NCBI GenBank assembly: GCA_023014485.1
Contig: JAJOZX010002572.1
Location: 330,001 to 394,000 of the forward strand
Direction of reading: 5' to 3'
Origin: Bathynomus jamesi
Taxonomy: Eukaryota > Arthropoda > Malacostraca > Isopoda > Cirolanidae
DNA: 64,000 bases
The notes beneath the pieces were generated by a model. The model did no database searches. It saw nothing but the letters and a program-made list of their open reading frames with translations, and was not told where the DNA came from. A program made the position numbers and the translations under genes. Shown here piece after piece: positions 11,113 through 22,269 of the stretch (positions are counted from its first letter, which is position 1; the number at the start of each line of letters is the position of its first letter).

Positions 11113-11552
11113 TAACACGAATACAGCTAATACTATAATTATATGAAGGACGTATGGGTCAATAAAATTGCATTCGAAGAAGTCCCAAAACCATATTTAC
11201 AAGTCATTGAGACAGACTATGATTACCAATAGTTACCAATAAAATAATTAATGTCTTCAGAATTTGATATATTGAATCACTTTGAAGAAAAATTATGTGT
11301 GAAGAAATAAATGGAATCCTAATTATTACGTAAAACTACAGACTCAAAGATACATATATAGTTATATACATACGTATATATGTATATACTCAGCAGTGGC
11401 GTGCATACAGGGTAAGCTGGGAATGCGCCGCCTACCCAGTTAAAAGTCAAATTGCAAAAAGTCAGTTTATTACTACAGTAATCGAAAACTAATATAAAGC
11501 TATGATGCTTGTATATATAATATATTATATCACACCTTGGTTAACCTTGGTT
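10583..11552. repeat. About 970-bp palindrome with hAT-like ends inside
   Basis: Two arms of about 445 bp are near-perfect reverse complements, centred on an (AT)n array at 11029-11107. Within each arm a segment ending in TGTATGCACGCCACTGCTG resembles a hAT terminus. The frame at 10605-10820 is a by-product and not a gene. A family A SINE abuts the right arm. Confidence 0.85.
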
Positions 11553-11831
11553 TTGTTTCTGGCCGAGTTGTTCATTCTGACGAAGGTCAAGCTTTTCACT
11601 TCACCTTAGCCCTACAGTTTAAAGTGGAATCCGAACCACGCCTCACAAGCAGCCCAGCGTCTTAACCATTAGGCTACTCAGGGTACCCATTTATCTACCA
11701 ACCAATTTTTTTTATTGTGTGGAAGGATGAACAGCTGTTGGATTTTGCTGCGCGCTGCCTGCCGTCACCGGGTATCGAGTTTGGGGCCGATGGATTCGTA
11801 GTCAGCGACGCTAACCACCGAGGCGCATTAT
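11541..11831 (-). mobile_element. tRNA-derived SINE, family A
   Basis: Minus orientation. Second tRNA-like unit near 11640-11690, linker at 11725, head near 11760-11830 with a damaged B box. Confidence 0.8.
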
Positions 11832-11846
11832 ATATATATATATATT

Positions 11847-12332
11847 AGTGGTGGATCGGATATCCGCATCCGCACTTCTGATGGATGTTATGCGGATATT
11901 ACCTCTAATAAATTATGCAATTTACAATTAAATTAGCTTATAAAGTAATAAAGTAGCTTATAAGGCCCAGTCATGCACATTTCATGTAAAGTATTAATTA
12001 TTAATGAACAAACAAATATATAAACCTCAAAATATAAATAGCTGGTAACGCAGAAAATTGAATGAAACTTGTTTCATTGAATTTTCTGTGGCTGAAACTC
12101 TTGAGAAAGTTATTATTGTTATCATAATGAAAACATGACTATTAATTTTAATTCTTATGCATTGCGTGCCATAATAGTAATATCACGAAATTTGAAAAAT
12201 TGTCATATATTCATAATTCTATATTATATTAATAGATTAACTAAATATTCGCACCGGCATCTGCGAATATTGAAATTAAAGATCCGCATCCGCATCGGCG
12301 ATGTTGAAAAACTGACATCCGGTCCACCACCA
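11847..12332. mobile_element. Probable hAT-type MITE
   Basis: Left end TAGTGGTGGATCGGATATCC and right end ACATCCGGTCCACCACCA form an imperfect inverted repeat. Repeated GCATCCGC/GCGGAT motifs occur just inside each end. No clear duplication: a microsatellite lies on one side and a LINE tail on the other. A 77-residue frame inside has no recognisable domain. Confidence 0.65.
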
Positions 12333-12333
12333 C

Positions 12334-12489
12334 AATCCCCGATGAGCCGGGCGTACCTGGCTATGTGAGGTGGAGAGCGCAAGAATCCAACTCACTACTT
12401 CACCAGGCCAACTCGAGAGGAGGGGCGACAAGCTTGACCTTCGCGAAATGAGAAATCATCGCGCGGAACCTTTGTAAGGTTGTAAGGTA
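12334..12489 (+). mobile_element. LINE 3' end fragment (family 1)
   Basis: GATGAGCCGGGCGTACCTGG through to an (AAGGT)-type tail; same 3' end as 5526-5698 and as the reverse of 15149. Confidence 0.8.
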
Positions 12490-12491
12490 AG

Positions 12492-12493
12492 GT

Positions 12494-12525
<32 letters not shown>

Positions 12526-12582
12526 ATATATATATTTGCAGCTACCGCTTTCCTTGTGAACATATCCATCCTACGTCACTGA

Positions 12583-12617
<35 letters not shown>

Positions 12618-12627
12618 ATATTATATA
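12492..12627. repeat. Two (AT)n arrays around a 60-bp spacer
   Basis: Arrays at about 12493-12534 and 12581-12627. Confidence 0.9.
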
Positions 12628-12639
12628 TACTGAATTGGC

Positions 12640-13150
12640 AAAGATGTTTTCAAATACTTTAGCAGCATTCCATCAACACAAACACGAACAAGATGACGTC
12701 ACACAAGCACGACTAAGATGACGTCACATCGCGAGGATCCACTCAAGGCATGTTCTTATGTTTTGCCTCACACCTCAACTTCGTTAAAAGGACTTCTGGA
12801 CGCGCTTTGATCTCTCCTTTCGAACACCAGCAGTGACAAGCAAACCATCGCCATGTGAACACCATTTGTGCAGGCCCCATTAGGCCTGGTGTCATTCACC
12901 AAATTTTATATAAAGACTAATCATTACTTCGCGCGTTATTATATTGAAGTCATTATTCAAGTGCACACATTATTTCAACTGTAAACAATCAACATGTTCT
13001 GTCTCATTCATAAATCATTTGTTTTATTTAATAAAGGAAGACAACTCATTCTATCAATCAACCTGATTAATAACTTAATTAATAACATTATTTGATCTGC
13101 AAAGATCTGGTAACCTCGGCCTAAGCATTTATCATTAACACTCAATTAAC
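12640..13150 (+). mobile_element. Possible solo LTR or Pol II promoter segment
   Basis: A 25-bp tandem duplication places the palindrome TGACGTCA at 12694-12701 and 12719-12726. About 180 bp on is TTTATATAAAG (12904-12914), a good TATA box, and 115 bp further AATAAA (13030-13035). CRE sites, TATA, then poly-A signal is an LTR-like order. No second copy, clear TG...CA ends or target duplication was found, so a promoter of an unseen transcript remains possible. Confidence 0.35.
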
Positions 13151-13180
13151 CATTATTATTATCATCATTCTTATTATAGT

Positions 13181-13224
13181 ACCGAGATTAACGCATGGAA
13201 CAAGGGACTCTTCTGGGAAAATTA
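13181..13224. repeat. Fragment of the GCATGGAACAAGG foldback repeat
   Basis: GCATGGAACAAGGGACTCTT matches the arm of the repeats at 14115, 22270 and 22730. Confidence 0.6.
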
Positions 13225-13246
13225 TATATATATATATATGTATATA

Positions 13247-14034
13247 AAACGGGTGTGCCATAAAAAAGGGTACATTTTAAAAAGGCTATAGAATCAACAT
13301 TTGTCATTTAACTTTAATAAAACTTCTACACAATAAAACATATGTATTTATCTATATGCAAACAAGTTTTCAGAGTAAAATATTAAATAATTGAAATTCT
13401 ATCAACATTTAACGAAAGAGTATGATTTTTCTACTTACCATAACATGCAAAAATTATCATATTAAACCTTTTTAATATTTTTTATAAAAATAATTTTTAA
13501 CGTAAAATTTACCTGAAATTATTACAAAAATTGTTCGAAATGCTTTCCTTCCATTTCAATAACTTTTTTTATTCTTGGCCGGAATATGGGAGAACTTAGC
13601 AGAGCGAGTCTACAGGACTAGGATAAAAGATGTCGCTCATTTACGCGAGATCATTATTCAAAAATGGGAAGAGCTTCCACAGGAACAAGTAAATCGAGCC
13701 ATAGATGAATTTCGGTCAAGAATAAAAACGTTATTGAAATGGAAGGAAAGCATTTCGAATTTTTTTTTTAATAATTTCAGGTAAATTTTGTTAAAAATTA
13801 TTTTTATAAAAAAAATATTAAAAAGGTTTAATAATTTTTGCACGTTAAGTAGAAAAATCATACTCTTTCGTTAAATGTTGATAGAATTTGAATTATTTAA
13901 TATTTTACTCTGAAAACTTGTTTGCATATAGATAAATACATATGTTTTATTGTGTAGAAGTTTTATTAAAATTAAATGACAAATGTTGGTTTTATAGCCT
14001 TTTTAAAATGTACCCTTTTTTATGGCACCTCCGT

Positions 14035-14035
<1 letters not shown>
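13247..14035. mobile_element. Mirrored mariner-type element
   Basis: Inverted arms of about 320 bp, 13247-13577 and 13712-14035, start GGTGTGCCATAAAAAAGGG and end in its complement. The + strand at about 13586-13740 encodes a transposase C-terminus: WENLAERVYRTRIKDV at the start and KWEELPQEQVNRAID further on. This matches the end of IS630-Tc1-mariner transposases, where W..L...VY..R follows the last catalytic Asp. The catalytic domain is lost, so it is non-autonomous. Confidence 0.8.

Positions 14036-14036
<1 letters not shown>

Positions 14037-14112
<76 letters not shown>
14037..14112. repeat. (AT)n-(GT)n microsatellite
   Basis: AT array then GT array directly after the mirrored element. 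Confidence 0.95.
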
Positions 14113-14114
<2 letters not shown>

Positions 14115-14115
<1 letters not shown>

Positions 14116-14495
14116 CGCAGATTGTGCATGGAACAAGGAACCCTGCTGAGATATTAAATCCACTATGGTCTAAGTAATAGTAAATGGCAAATACTAAAGT
14201 TTTTTCTTTATCATAATGGAAGCCCAACGTGGGCAACAGGTCACTAGCAAAGAGGCCCCAAAATATACAGTAGCTTCCCTCACCAGTTATCTGCTAAGCA
14301 GATAGGACCCAGCTTCGGGACAGGGTCTAGACTTTAGAGTTTAAAACTAACCTAGACAACGACATTCAGAACCTGAATATACGCAAGAAAAAAAAACTTT
14401 AGTATTTGCCATTTTCCATTACTTATTCAGTCTTCAGACTGTAGTGGATTCAATATCCCAGAAAGGTACTTTGTTCCATGCACACTCTGTGTATT
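14115..14495. repeat. Foldback repeat with GCATGGAACAAGG ends
   Basis: Inverted arms about 14117-14203 and 14388-14491 carry TTGTGCATGGAACAAGG and complement. The middle reads GCCCAACGTGGGCAACAGGT and a CAGATAGGACCCAGC segment also present at 22270-22986. No coding signal. Confidence 0.75.
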
Positions 14496-14529
14496 ACATA
14501 AAAGTTATATCAACGAACCATTCTGAGTT

Positions 14530-14563
<34 letters not shown>

Positions 14564-14568
14564 CATTA

Positions 14569-14600
<32 letters not shown>
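14530..14600. repeat. (TTA)n-(TA)n microsatellite
   Basis: About 12 TTA units then CATTATTCA and a TA array. Confidence 0.95.
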
Positions 14601-14603
<3 letters not shown>

Positions 14604-14698
14604 CGACAACTGAAGAAGTGAAAACAAGCATGATTTCACAAAACGCTTTGGATGTATGAAAAAGAACCTCCATTTTATAAATATTTTCCTCATAATAC

Positions 14699-14990
14699 CT
14701 TTGGTAACCTTTGGTTTGCTTCCGCCCGAATTGTTCATTCTGACGAAGGTCAAGCTTTTCATTCCACCTTAGACCTACAGTTTAACGTGGAATCCGAACC
14801 ACGCCCCACCAGCAGCCCAGCGTCTTAACCACTAGGCCACCCAGGGTACCCGTATATCTACCAATCACTTTTTTTATTGTGTGGAAGGATGAACAGTTGG
14901 GTTTTGCTGCGCGCAGGAGCCGGTCGTCACCGGGTCTCGATCTCGGGGCCGATGGATTCGTAGTCAGCGACGCTAACCGAGGCGCATAAC
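14699..14990 (-). mobile_element. tRNA-derived SINE, family A
   Basis: Minus orientation with the full order tail, second unit, linker, head. Box A side is slightly truncated (GCTAACCGAGGCGC). Confidence 0.85.
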
Positions 14991-15148
14991 AAGTCAAGTA
15001 TAGAATTTATAAGATTTATTAAGAAATACTAAAAACACCTTTTTTTTTAATGGAAGAATTTTTAATTTTTTATATAAGAGACAATAGCAAATTTTTATTG
15101 TAATTACAGAGTATTTTAGGTGCAAAAAATATGGTGTAAAGTAATATA

Positions 15149-16002
15149 CCTTACCTTACAACCTTACAAACGTTTCGCGCGATGATTCCTCATATCGCGA
15201 AGGTTAAGCTTGTCGCCCCTCCTCTCGAGTTGACCTGGTGAAGTAGTGGTTGGTTTCTTGTGCTCTCCACCTCACATAGCCAGGTACGCCCGGCTCATCG
15301 GGGATTGTTCTGAGCCAGGAGTCTAGTCTTCTTTTGAAGATGTCCACTGCAACTCCCTTCGTATTTCGTAGGTCTTTGGGCAACTGATTAAACAGTTTTG
15401 GTCCTCTCACTGCAAAACTATTTTCTTTCAGGGTTAAGGATGTTCCCTGTCTCGCCTTTAATTTGGGAATACGACACAGTCTACCGTTTCTACCTTCCAC
15501 CGTTGTTTGGGGAGTTATAGGGTTCAGAGTAAGATTAGGGACTAGTTTCTTCATTATTTTCCAGGTGTAAATAATGGTGTGTGTCTCTCTTCTCCTTTCC
15601 AGTGAATATAGGTCTAGTTCGCGTAACCTTTCCCAGTAATTTAGTTCTTTGCACCCATTGATCTTGGCTGTGAAGCCTCCCTGGATCCCTTCCAGCTGTC
15701 TAATGTCTTCTTTTTTATATGAGGATGTTAGGACCGAGCAGTATTCCAATTTGGGTATGATCAGGGTTTTCAGTAGAGGAATCATTACATTCCTATCCCT
15801 TCGTTTAAAGGTTCTCAATATCTGTCCCGTTATTCTCTTTGCTCTGTTTACTGCTATCTTATTTTGTGTTTCAAATTTCGCTTCATCAGTCATTACAACC
15901 CCTAAATCTTTTGCTCTGGAATTTCTCTGAATTTCCTGTCTATTTTGGGTATAATATTCCATGGATTTTAGGTCTTCTCTTTTTCTGTACCGTAATAGCT
16001 GA
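15149..16002 (-). pseudogene. LINE family 1, RT C-terminal fragment
   Basis: The minus strand encodes about 252 residues (15962-15204) of the region after the RT catalytic core of a non-LTR retrotransposon. It opens with LGVVMTDEAKFETQNKIAV, where RT thumb and connector sequence usually lies. It continues through LLKTLIIPKLEYCSVLTS and LEGIQGGFTAKI, and ends VDIFKRRLDSWLRTIPDEP, a terminus typical of jockey/CR1-group ORF2. The 3' UTR ends in an AAGGTAAGGT-like tail at 15149. Still open over its whole length, so young, but 5' truncated and without catalytic motifs. Confidence 0.85.
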
Positions 16003-16016
16003 TATATATATGATTA

Positions 16017-16448
16017 TATGAGGGGTCTCGCGTCTTGAGTTACCTAAGCGCCAAAATTAAAATTCGTCAGAAATCGCCTCCAAAGTTCAGCAATATTCTG
16101 ACAATAGTATCTCTGTTATTAATTGAGCTAGAACGTTCATTTTTGGCTAAATTAGAGTTCTAAGTATGCTAATGAAGATGTTAATGAGTTTTTGGAATAG
16201 ATTTTCATATTTTATATATATATTTTTTAATTTTTTAATTTTCTTATTATGTCGAACTTTGGGTGAACCTTTGCTGGTGATAGAGGTGAAAAAAGTAGTT
16301 CGCTTCATAAGGTTTTCAACCATACTGCTAGTGTCGTAAGGTCATTATAACCCAAACCACGCGATAGAGGAAGGGTGAAAATAGTAATATCCATAAAAAA
16401 CACGTTTTCGCCTGTGGTGGCGCTTAGGTACCTTAAGACGCGCGACCC

Positions 16449-16453
<5 letters not shown>
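16017..16453. mobile_element. MITE with ATGAGGGGTC ends
   Basis: About 35-bp inverted ends: GAGGGGTCTCGCGTCTTGAG...TTACCTAAGCGCC and complement at 16418-16451, inside AT sequence. The interior is non-coding. The element at 61204 starts with the same ATGAGGGGTC. Confidence 0.8.

Positions 16454-16526
<73 letters not shown>
16453..16526. repeat. (AT)n microsatellite
   Basis: Pure AT array between two inverted-repeat structures. Confidence 0.95.
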
Positions 16527-16528
<2 letters not shown>

Positions 16529-16820
16529 AACTGTAAACAACACACACTATAATTAATGTAAAGAACAACGCTTGTATAGAAGAACGTTCGCACAAGATGA
16601 GGAGGGAGAACGAACAAATGAAAAATGAGGTAACCACCCGAGGCCCATGGTGTAGTGGTTAGCATATCTGACCGGCAATCGGAAGATCCCGGGTTCGATT
16701 CCCGGGTGGTTACCTCATTTTTCATTTGTTCGTTCTCCTTCCTCATCTTGTGCGGAACGTTCTTCTATACAAGCGTTGTTCTTTACATTAATTATACTGT
16801 GTGTTGTTTGCAGTTAAAAT
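16527..16820. mobile_element. tRNA-headed SINE in head-to-head mirror form
   Basis: At 16643-16713 the + strand is tRNA-like: GGTGTAGTGGTTAGCATATC (A box), anticodon arm TCTGACCGGCAATCGGA, B box GGTTCGATTCC. The loop gives anticodon GGC, a reading expected of tRNA-Ala but not used for Ala in eukaryotes, and the acceptor stem does not close. The 3' body (TTACCTCATTTTTCATTTG and on to 16820) is also present in inverted form upstream (16527-16641), so the unit is a palindrome around the tRNA head. Confidence 0.75.
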
Positions 16821-16905
16821 GTATATATGTGCGGCATGCGGGAGGTGCCCCCTCAGGGCATTGGTTTCTGCTCGTATGTAGGAGAATTACCACTTCTGAT
16901 TAATC

Positions 16906-17060
16906 GAGGCCCATGGTGTAGTGGTTAGCATATCTGACCGGCAATCGGAAGATCCCGGGTTCGATTCCCGGGTGGTTACCTCATTTTTCATTTGTTCGTT
17001 CTCCCTCCTCATCTTGTGCTGAACGTTCTTCTATACAAGCGTTGTTCTTTACATTATATA
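16906..17060 (+). mobile_element. tRNA-headed SINE, second copy
   Basis: Repeats the tRNA-like head and 3' body of 16643-16820 almost exactly, without the inverted partner. Confidence 0.75.
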
Positions 17061-17071
17061 TATATACACAC

Positions 17072-17075
17072 CGTA

Positions 17076-17112
<37 letters not shown>
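17072..17112. repeat. (AT)n microsatellite
   Basis: AT array separating two SINE pieces. Confidence 0.9.
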
Positions 17113-17114
<2 letters not shown>

Positions 17115-17300
17115 GTTAGTTTACCTTTCCCCCGGATTGTTCACAGTTTAACGTGGAACCCAAACAATGACCCGCCACGGGTGGTCAGAAATTACAAAGC
17201 CTTCGCTTGACTCGAACTCACGACCTCCCAATCAGCAGCCCAGCTCCTTAACCACTAGAATACCTAGGGGACCCGTTTATCTACCAACCAGGTTTTTGTT
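17113..17300 (-). mobile_element. Family A SINE, second tRNA-like unit only
   Basis: Minus strand shows GGTCGTGAGTTCGAGTCAAG (B box side) and GTGGTTAAGGAGCTGGGCTG of the second tRNA-like unit plus tail; the head is missing. Confidence 0.75.
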
Positions 17301-17351
17301 CAAGTACTTGAAATGGTCAACAACTCTATACGCGCACGCACCTTCCCCCCC

Positions 17352-17352
<1 letters not shown>

Positions 17353-17439
<87 letters not shown>

Positions 17440-17441
17440 CG
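17353..17441. repeat. (AT)n-(GT)n microsatellite
   Basis: About 73 bp AT followed by a short GT run. Confidence 0.95.
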
Positions 17442-17560
17442 CGTGTAAAATCATAGCTAAACAGTACGTATTTGTACGTGAAATAGAGCATATTTGAGTT
17501 TGTTTACTGCATGAATGGCCTTGCATTCAAAATAAGTTGTACCTGGAAAGGACAATAAAC

Positions 17561-17588
17561 TCACACACACGCTCACACACACACACAC

Positions 17589-17632
<44 letters not shown>

Positions 17633-17645
17633 TATATATATATTA
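17561..17645. repeat. (CA)n-(TA)n microsatellite
   Basis: CA run then TA array with one TAATAT slip. Confidence 0.95.
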
Positions 17646-17944
17646 TTAACTCTGTTAAATAAAAGAGAACCTGTTTAGCTTGAAACCTTTCGCGTAAGTG
17701 GGACACCTCCTCTGGTCCTCGGGTCATTGACATGCGGTTTCTCATTGGCAATTTGAAAAAGTTCAGTTTTGAGATATTTTTTTATCCATTTACTTTTTGT
17801 GTCTAATTTATGGGAGACCCTCACAAAAAAATATTCCTATATTAAAAAATAAAACCTTTGTGTGTGAATTTAGGTGTTGCAATTCTCTATATTTTTTGTT
17901 ACTTTAATAATACAGTGGTCTGATACTAATCAAATGGCCGATGA

Positions 17945-18452
<508 letters not shown>

Positions 18453-18477
18453 ATATATATATTAATACATATTTAAA

Positions 18478-18690
18478 AACGTGAGAAACCTCCAGCACAC
18501 CGACCTGAATAATTTCAAGAACCAGCTGGACAGGTTCCTGTGGAAAGTTCCTGCCAAGCTAAGCGTGGCTGGCTACGAGGGCAGGAGATCGGAAAGCAAT
18601 TTCCTCCTTCATCAAGTCCCTCAAATGAGGCGTGATGCTGCAAATGAGTCGACCGCAGGTCGATCCTGAACCGTCGTTCAAACCCTCATA
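18478..18690 (+). pseudogene. LINE family 2, RT C-terminal end
   Basis: Reads NLQHTDLNNFKNQLDRFLWK, then SESNFLLHQ and a stop. The pattern LNNFKNQLDRFL..VP is the usual C-terminal tail of jockey/CR1-type ORF2. Only about 62 residues plus a short 3' UTR ending in TA repeats remain. Confidence 0.65.
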
Positions 18691-19097
18691 AAGTAATATA
18701 TATATTGCATATAAATAATGTTAATTATCCAATAATATTTAATAACAATAATGCAGTATTGTTATACAAACTGTAACATTAATTGAAAGCTTTGAATTAA
18801 ACTACAGAGAGAGAGAGAGAGAGAGAGAGATATAGAGAAAATTGTCTAGTCATTGCATCATTACCTTGGGTCATTCATTACCTTACATATGCAATAAGTA
18901 TGAAATGAGTATAGAAGTATATAATCAGTGTGTATTGTCGGTGTGTTTCTTAACCATAAAAAATAGATCCATTTCGTGAAAAGTTTTGCTTCACGTAATT
19001 CGCAGTTGTTTGAGGGACCTTATTTTTAAAGTGTCTCTCATGGTAATGCCGCTCAAATTTATAATTTAGTATAGCCTAAGGTTTTCTCATATATACA
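18691..19097. other. Unassigned AT-rich stretch
   Basis: Contains a short (GA)n at about 18806-18830; no coding signal. Confidence 0.5.
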
Positions 19098-19139
<42 letters not shown>

Positions 19140-19144
19140 TATAT

Positions 19145-19175
<31 letters not shown>
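19098..19175. repeat. (AT)n-(GT)n microsatellite
   Basis: AT array, TTGTT, then a GT array. Confidence 0.95.
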
Positions 19176-19182
<7 letters not shown>

Positions 19183-19202
19183 TTTTGGGGACTGTATAAC
19201 CT

Positions 19203-19372
19203 CCTTCGTAACAGCAGAGGTCATGTGACGGACGAAATCTTTAGTAGTTTTACATGAGATCCGAACCAGGGTCGCTACATCATCTACTCACAGAGGATGG
19301 TCAACCATCGAACTACTAAACAGACTGAATGTCTCTCTTAATTTCGCTGATCGACGGGAAGCGTCTTCCATA
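19203..19372 (-). mobile_element. 5S-derived SINE
   Basis: Minus-strand copy of the SINE at 31565: tail side AGAGGTCATGTGACGG, then GATCCGAACCAGGGTCGCTA, then the 5S-like part ending TTAATTTCGCTGATCGACGG. Confidence 0.7.
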
Positions 19373-19383
19373 TATATATATAC

Positions 19384-19416
<33 letters not shown>

Positions 19417-19435
19417 CACACGTATATATATTATG

Positions 19436-19728
19436 AGCCTCAGTGCTCAGTGGTGTAGTGGTTAGTGTCGCTGACTACGAATCCATTGGCTCCAGGATCG
19501 AGACCCGGTGACGGCAGCCGGCGCGCAGCAAAACTCAGCTGTTCATCCTTCCACACAATAAAGGAAGTGGTTGGTAGATAAATGGGTACCCTAGGTGGCC
19601 TAGACGCTGGGCTGCTCGTGGGGCGTGGTTCGGATTCCACGTTAAACTTTAGGTCTAAGGTGGAATAAAAAGCTTGACCTTCGTCAGAATGAACAATTCG
19701 GGGGCGGAAGCAAACCAAAAGGTTAAAA
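19436..19728 (+). mobile_element. tRNA-derived SINE, family A
   Basis: Head GTGGTGTAGTGGTTAGTGTC, linker, shortened second unit, tail ending GGGGCGGAAGCAAACCAAA. Confidence 0.85.
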
Positions 19729-19735
19729 AAGGTGT

Positions 19736-19765
19736 GTATATATATATATATATATATATAGAGAC

Positions 19766-19797
<32 letters not shown>
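19736..19797. repeat. (TA)n-(GA)n microsatellite
   Basis: TA array then imperfect GA array next to a SINE tail. Confidence 0.95.
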
Positions 19798-19800
<3 letters not shown>

Positions 19801-20290
19801 ATGGAAGGCTAGAATGTTGATCCAATGAATAGACTTTAAAAGATGGAATAAACAAGTTTACCATCAAACACATTTCTCGCAATATTTCATCAGCGATGTG
19901 AAGGTGGGATTCATTTCCCAAATGATTTAAAAGGAAAGCTAAAAAAAAACAACCACCTAGTCACTTTTTATAGTATATTACCCTCAGGATATGTTAAACG
20001 ACGTACCCAGATACCTCGCTCGAGTCGGGTACGAAAATGCAACTTTCGGAACTTCATAATATAATGACTAACTTTTATGTTTTAAAAAAAAATTATCGAA
20101 ATAAACAGTTGAAAAGTCTGTACAGGAAATCCTTTAAGAATGTCGAATGTTTTGAGAATGTTCTGTTCCTGTTTTATAAGACTTCCTTTTTGGAATTCAT
20201 TCTTGTTTTGCTCCAAATCTTTTGAATTTTTAATACAAAACTTAAGAAAACCCCACAAAATATTCATGAATTAAAATTTCAATATATATA
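19798..20290. other. Unassigned stretch
   Basis: No gene. A segment at about 20082-20267 is open on both strands but without domain or splice signals. Confidence 0.5.
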
Positions 20291-20337
20291 CGTGTGTGTC
20301 TGTATGTGTATATATATATATATATTATATATATATA

Positions 20338-20522
20338 TAAAATGCAAACCACAAGGAAAAAGAAAAATGATTCCAAGGCCTTTTGTGTATTCAGAAGTAC
20401 ACCTCATCATTTCCCTGACGAGGTGTACTTCTGAATACACGAAAGACCTTGGAATCATTTATCTTTTTCCTTGTGGATTTCCATCATTCATTCATTTCAC
20501 GTGTTTAATTGTGAAAGTCATC

Positions 20523-20535
<13 letters not shown>
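20338..20535. repeat. Mirrored repeat with CTGACGAG...GAAAG hairpin
   Basis: Inverted arms TGATTCCAAGGCCTTTTGTG and complement meet near 20410. Each arm contains CTGACGAG, a 5-bp stem GTGTA...TACAC and GAAAG, resembling a hammerhead core apart from one extra base. Matches 50680-50870. Confidence 0.75.

Positions 20536-20597
<62 letters not shown>
20526..20597. repeat. (AT)n microsatellite
   Basis: Pure AT array. Confidence 0.95.
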
Positions 20598-20601
<4 letters not shown>

Positions 20602-20603
20602 GT

Positions 20604-20790
20604 GGTGGGTGTAGTGGTTAGCATCGCTGACTATGAATTAATGTCAGAGTTCGATTTCCTTCCCGGGCAGGCTGCACGCAGTTTTTCCATTTGTTCACCC
20701 TTCCCTTGGTTCGTACATAAATGGGTAACATAAAATCCCTAAAACGAGGTAGGATGCTACAGAGGAGGTCGAACGCGGGTCGATCCTGAT
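20604..20790 (+). mobile_element. tRNA-headed SINE with LINE-like tail
   Basis: Head GGTGTAGTGGTTAGCATCGC and a weak B box (GAGTTCGATTTCC). The 3' part, from about 20740, reads GAGGTAGGATGCTAC...GGTCGATCCTGA. This parallels GAGGCGTGATGCTGC...GGTCGATCCTGA at the end of LINE family 2 (18630-18670). A shared 3' tail suggests the SINE borrows that LINE's reverse transcriptase. Confidence 0.6.
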
Positions 20791-21267
20791 ACAATACATT
20801 AGATATGGTGATTCAAATATCACTTTATGAGATAAAAATTTGGTAGTCTGACAAAGTGTAAAATTTTTACTCAAATGTGGTGGTGGCAGCGGCATATTTT
20901 AACGACAAACGTCAAAGTACTTTCACTTGTTTTTATTGCGTTTAAATCAATGCCTAACGGACTCAAAGACAATGGAGAGAAGTTGAGAACCCCTTCAACC
21001 ATTTTTGAGTGACTTGAATCCTGTAACGAAAAAATTTGATGTCACGCTGAAGTATGTTGCTGTAGCTGATGTTGAACTCCAGCGTAGCTCGCAGAGTTGA
21101 CTTTGGTTAGCTTAGAAAGGCTTCTCTATTTTCTCAACATTCTCCGCTGTTCGTGCAGAATGTACTTGGTTGAATGACTGAAAGTGGTAATATGTCGGAC
21201 TTGGGACTTTGCCTTGCGACGCGAAGACGAACCCTCCTTGGGTGCCCGCTTTACTTCAGTTTTCGTA

Positions 21268-21270
<3 letters not shown>
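20791..21270. other. Unassigned stretch
   Basis: No gene or recognised repeat. Confidence 0.5.

Positions 21271-21311
<41 letters not shown>
21271..21311. repeat. (CA)n microsatellite
   Basis: Pure CA run followed by TATATATA. Confidence 0.95.
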
Positions 21312-21313
<2 letters not shown>

Positions 21314-21413
21314 CACCCAACGTACTTCATAACTTTTCTTGGCATAGTTTCGCTTCATCGAATACAGCTGGAAAGAACTTTATAAAACACGAGAATGTTT
21401 TGCCAATAGAAAG

Positions 21414-21539
<126 letters not shown>

Positions 21540-21618
21540 GCAATATAAAGATTATTGCAGTAACTAAATGATGTTAAAATATAGTCATTACACAATGGAG
21601 GGAAAATACTTTTATATG

Positions 21619-21623
<5 letters not shown>

Positions 21624-21662
<39 letters not shown>

Positions 21663-21667
21663 CACAG

Positions 21668-21732
<65 letters not shown>

Positions 21733-21775
21733 TATATATATACACACACACACACACACATATATATACACACTG
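21624..21775. repeat. Compound (CA)n/(TA)n array
   Basis: Alternating CA and TA blocks with TAATAT slips. Confidence 0.95.
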
Positions 21776-22269
21776 TATATTAATAATAATATTACAATAT
21801 GAAATATAATAATATATTTAGATTATATGAGGCTCTTTTCGTCTGCAACTGATTCTTGCATCACAATTTTATTGGTTTAACTAAAGTAGGTTGTCTTTTG
21901 TTTTGACCTTCATTATTGATAAAAACCTAAAATATAAGCTAGTGATGAATTTGTAATGTTTTATGTAAACTAGTTGATGTTACGTATAAATGTAGGAGTT
22001 ACATGAATTTGTACTTTACCTCAGAGTATATTCCCAGTTGATCTATTTGGGTTAATATTTGGGGTGTGACTTCTTTCTGCAACACATATACCTGCAATTG
22101 CCCGTGCTCAGAATGAAATAACACGAAACCTCTTGAAAAGCTACTTCACCATATCTGATCTTTATAACAATTTGTAATATTAAAAATTATTACCGAGTTA
22201 TTTTGATTCAGATTGGTATAACAAATAAGCTCCGAGCCATTAAGTATAGTTTAAATAACTCATGCATAT
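21776..22269. other. Unassigned AT-rich stretch
   Basis: No coding signal and no recognised repeat. Confidence 0.5.

Noticed and set aside
16643..16713. Functional tRNA gene
   Set aside because: A and B boxes and the anticodon arm are good, but the acceptor stem does not pair, the anticodon would be GGC, and the same flanking body recurs at 16906; it is a SINE head.
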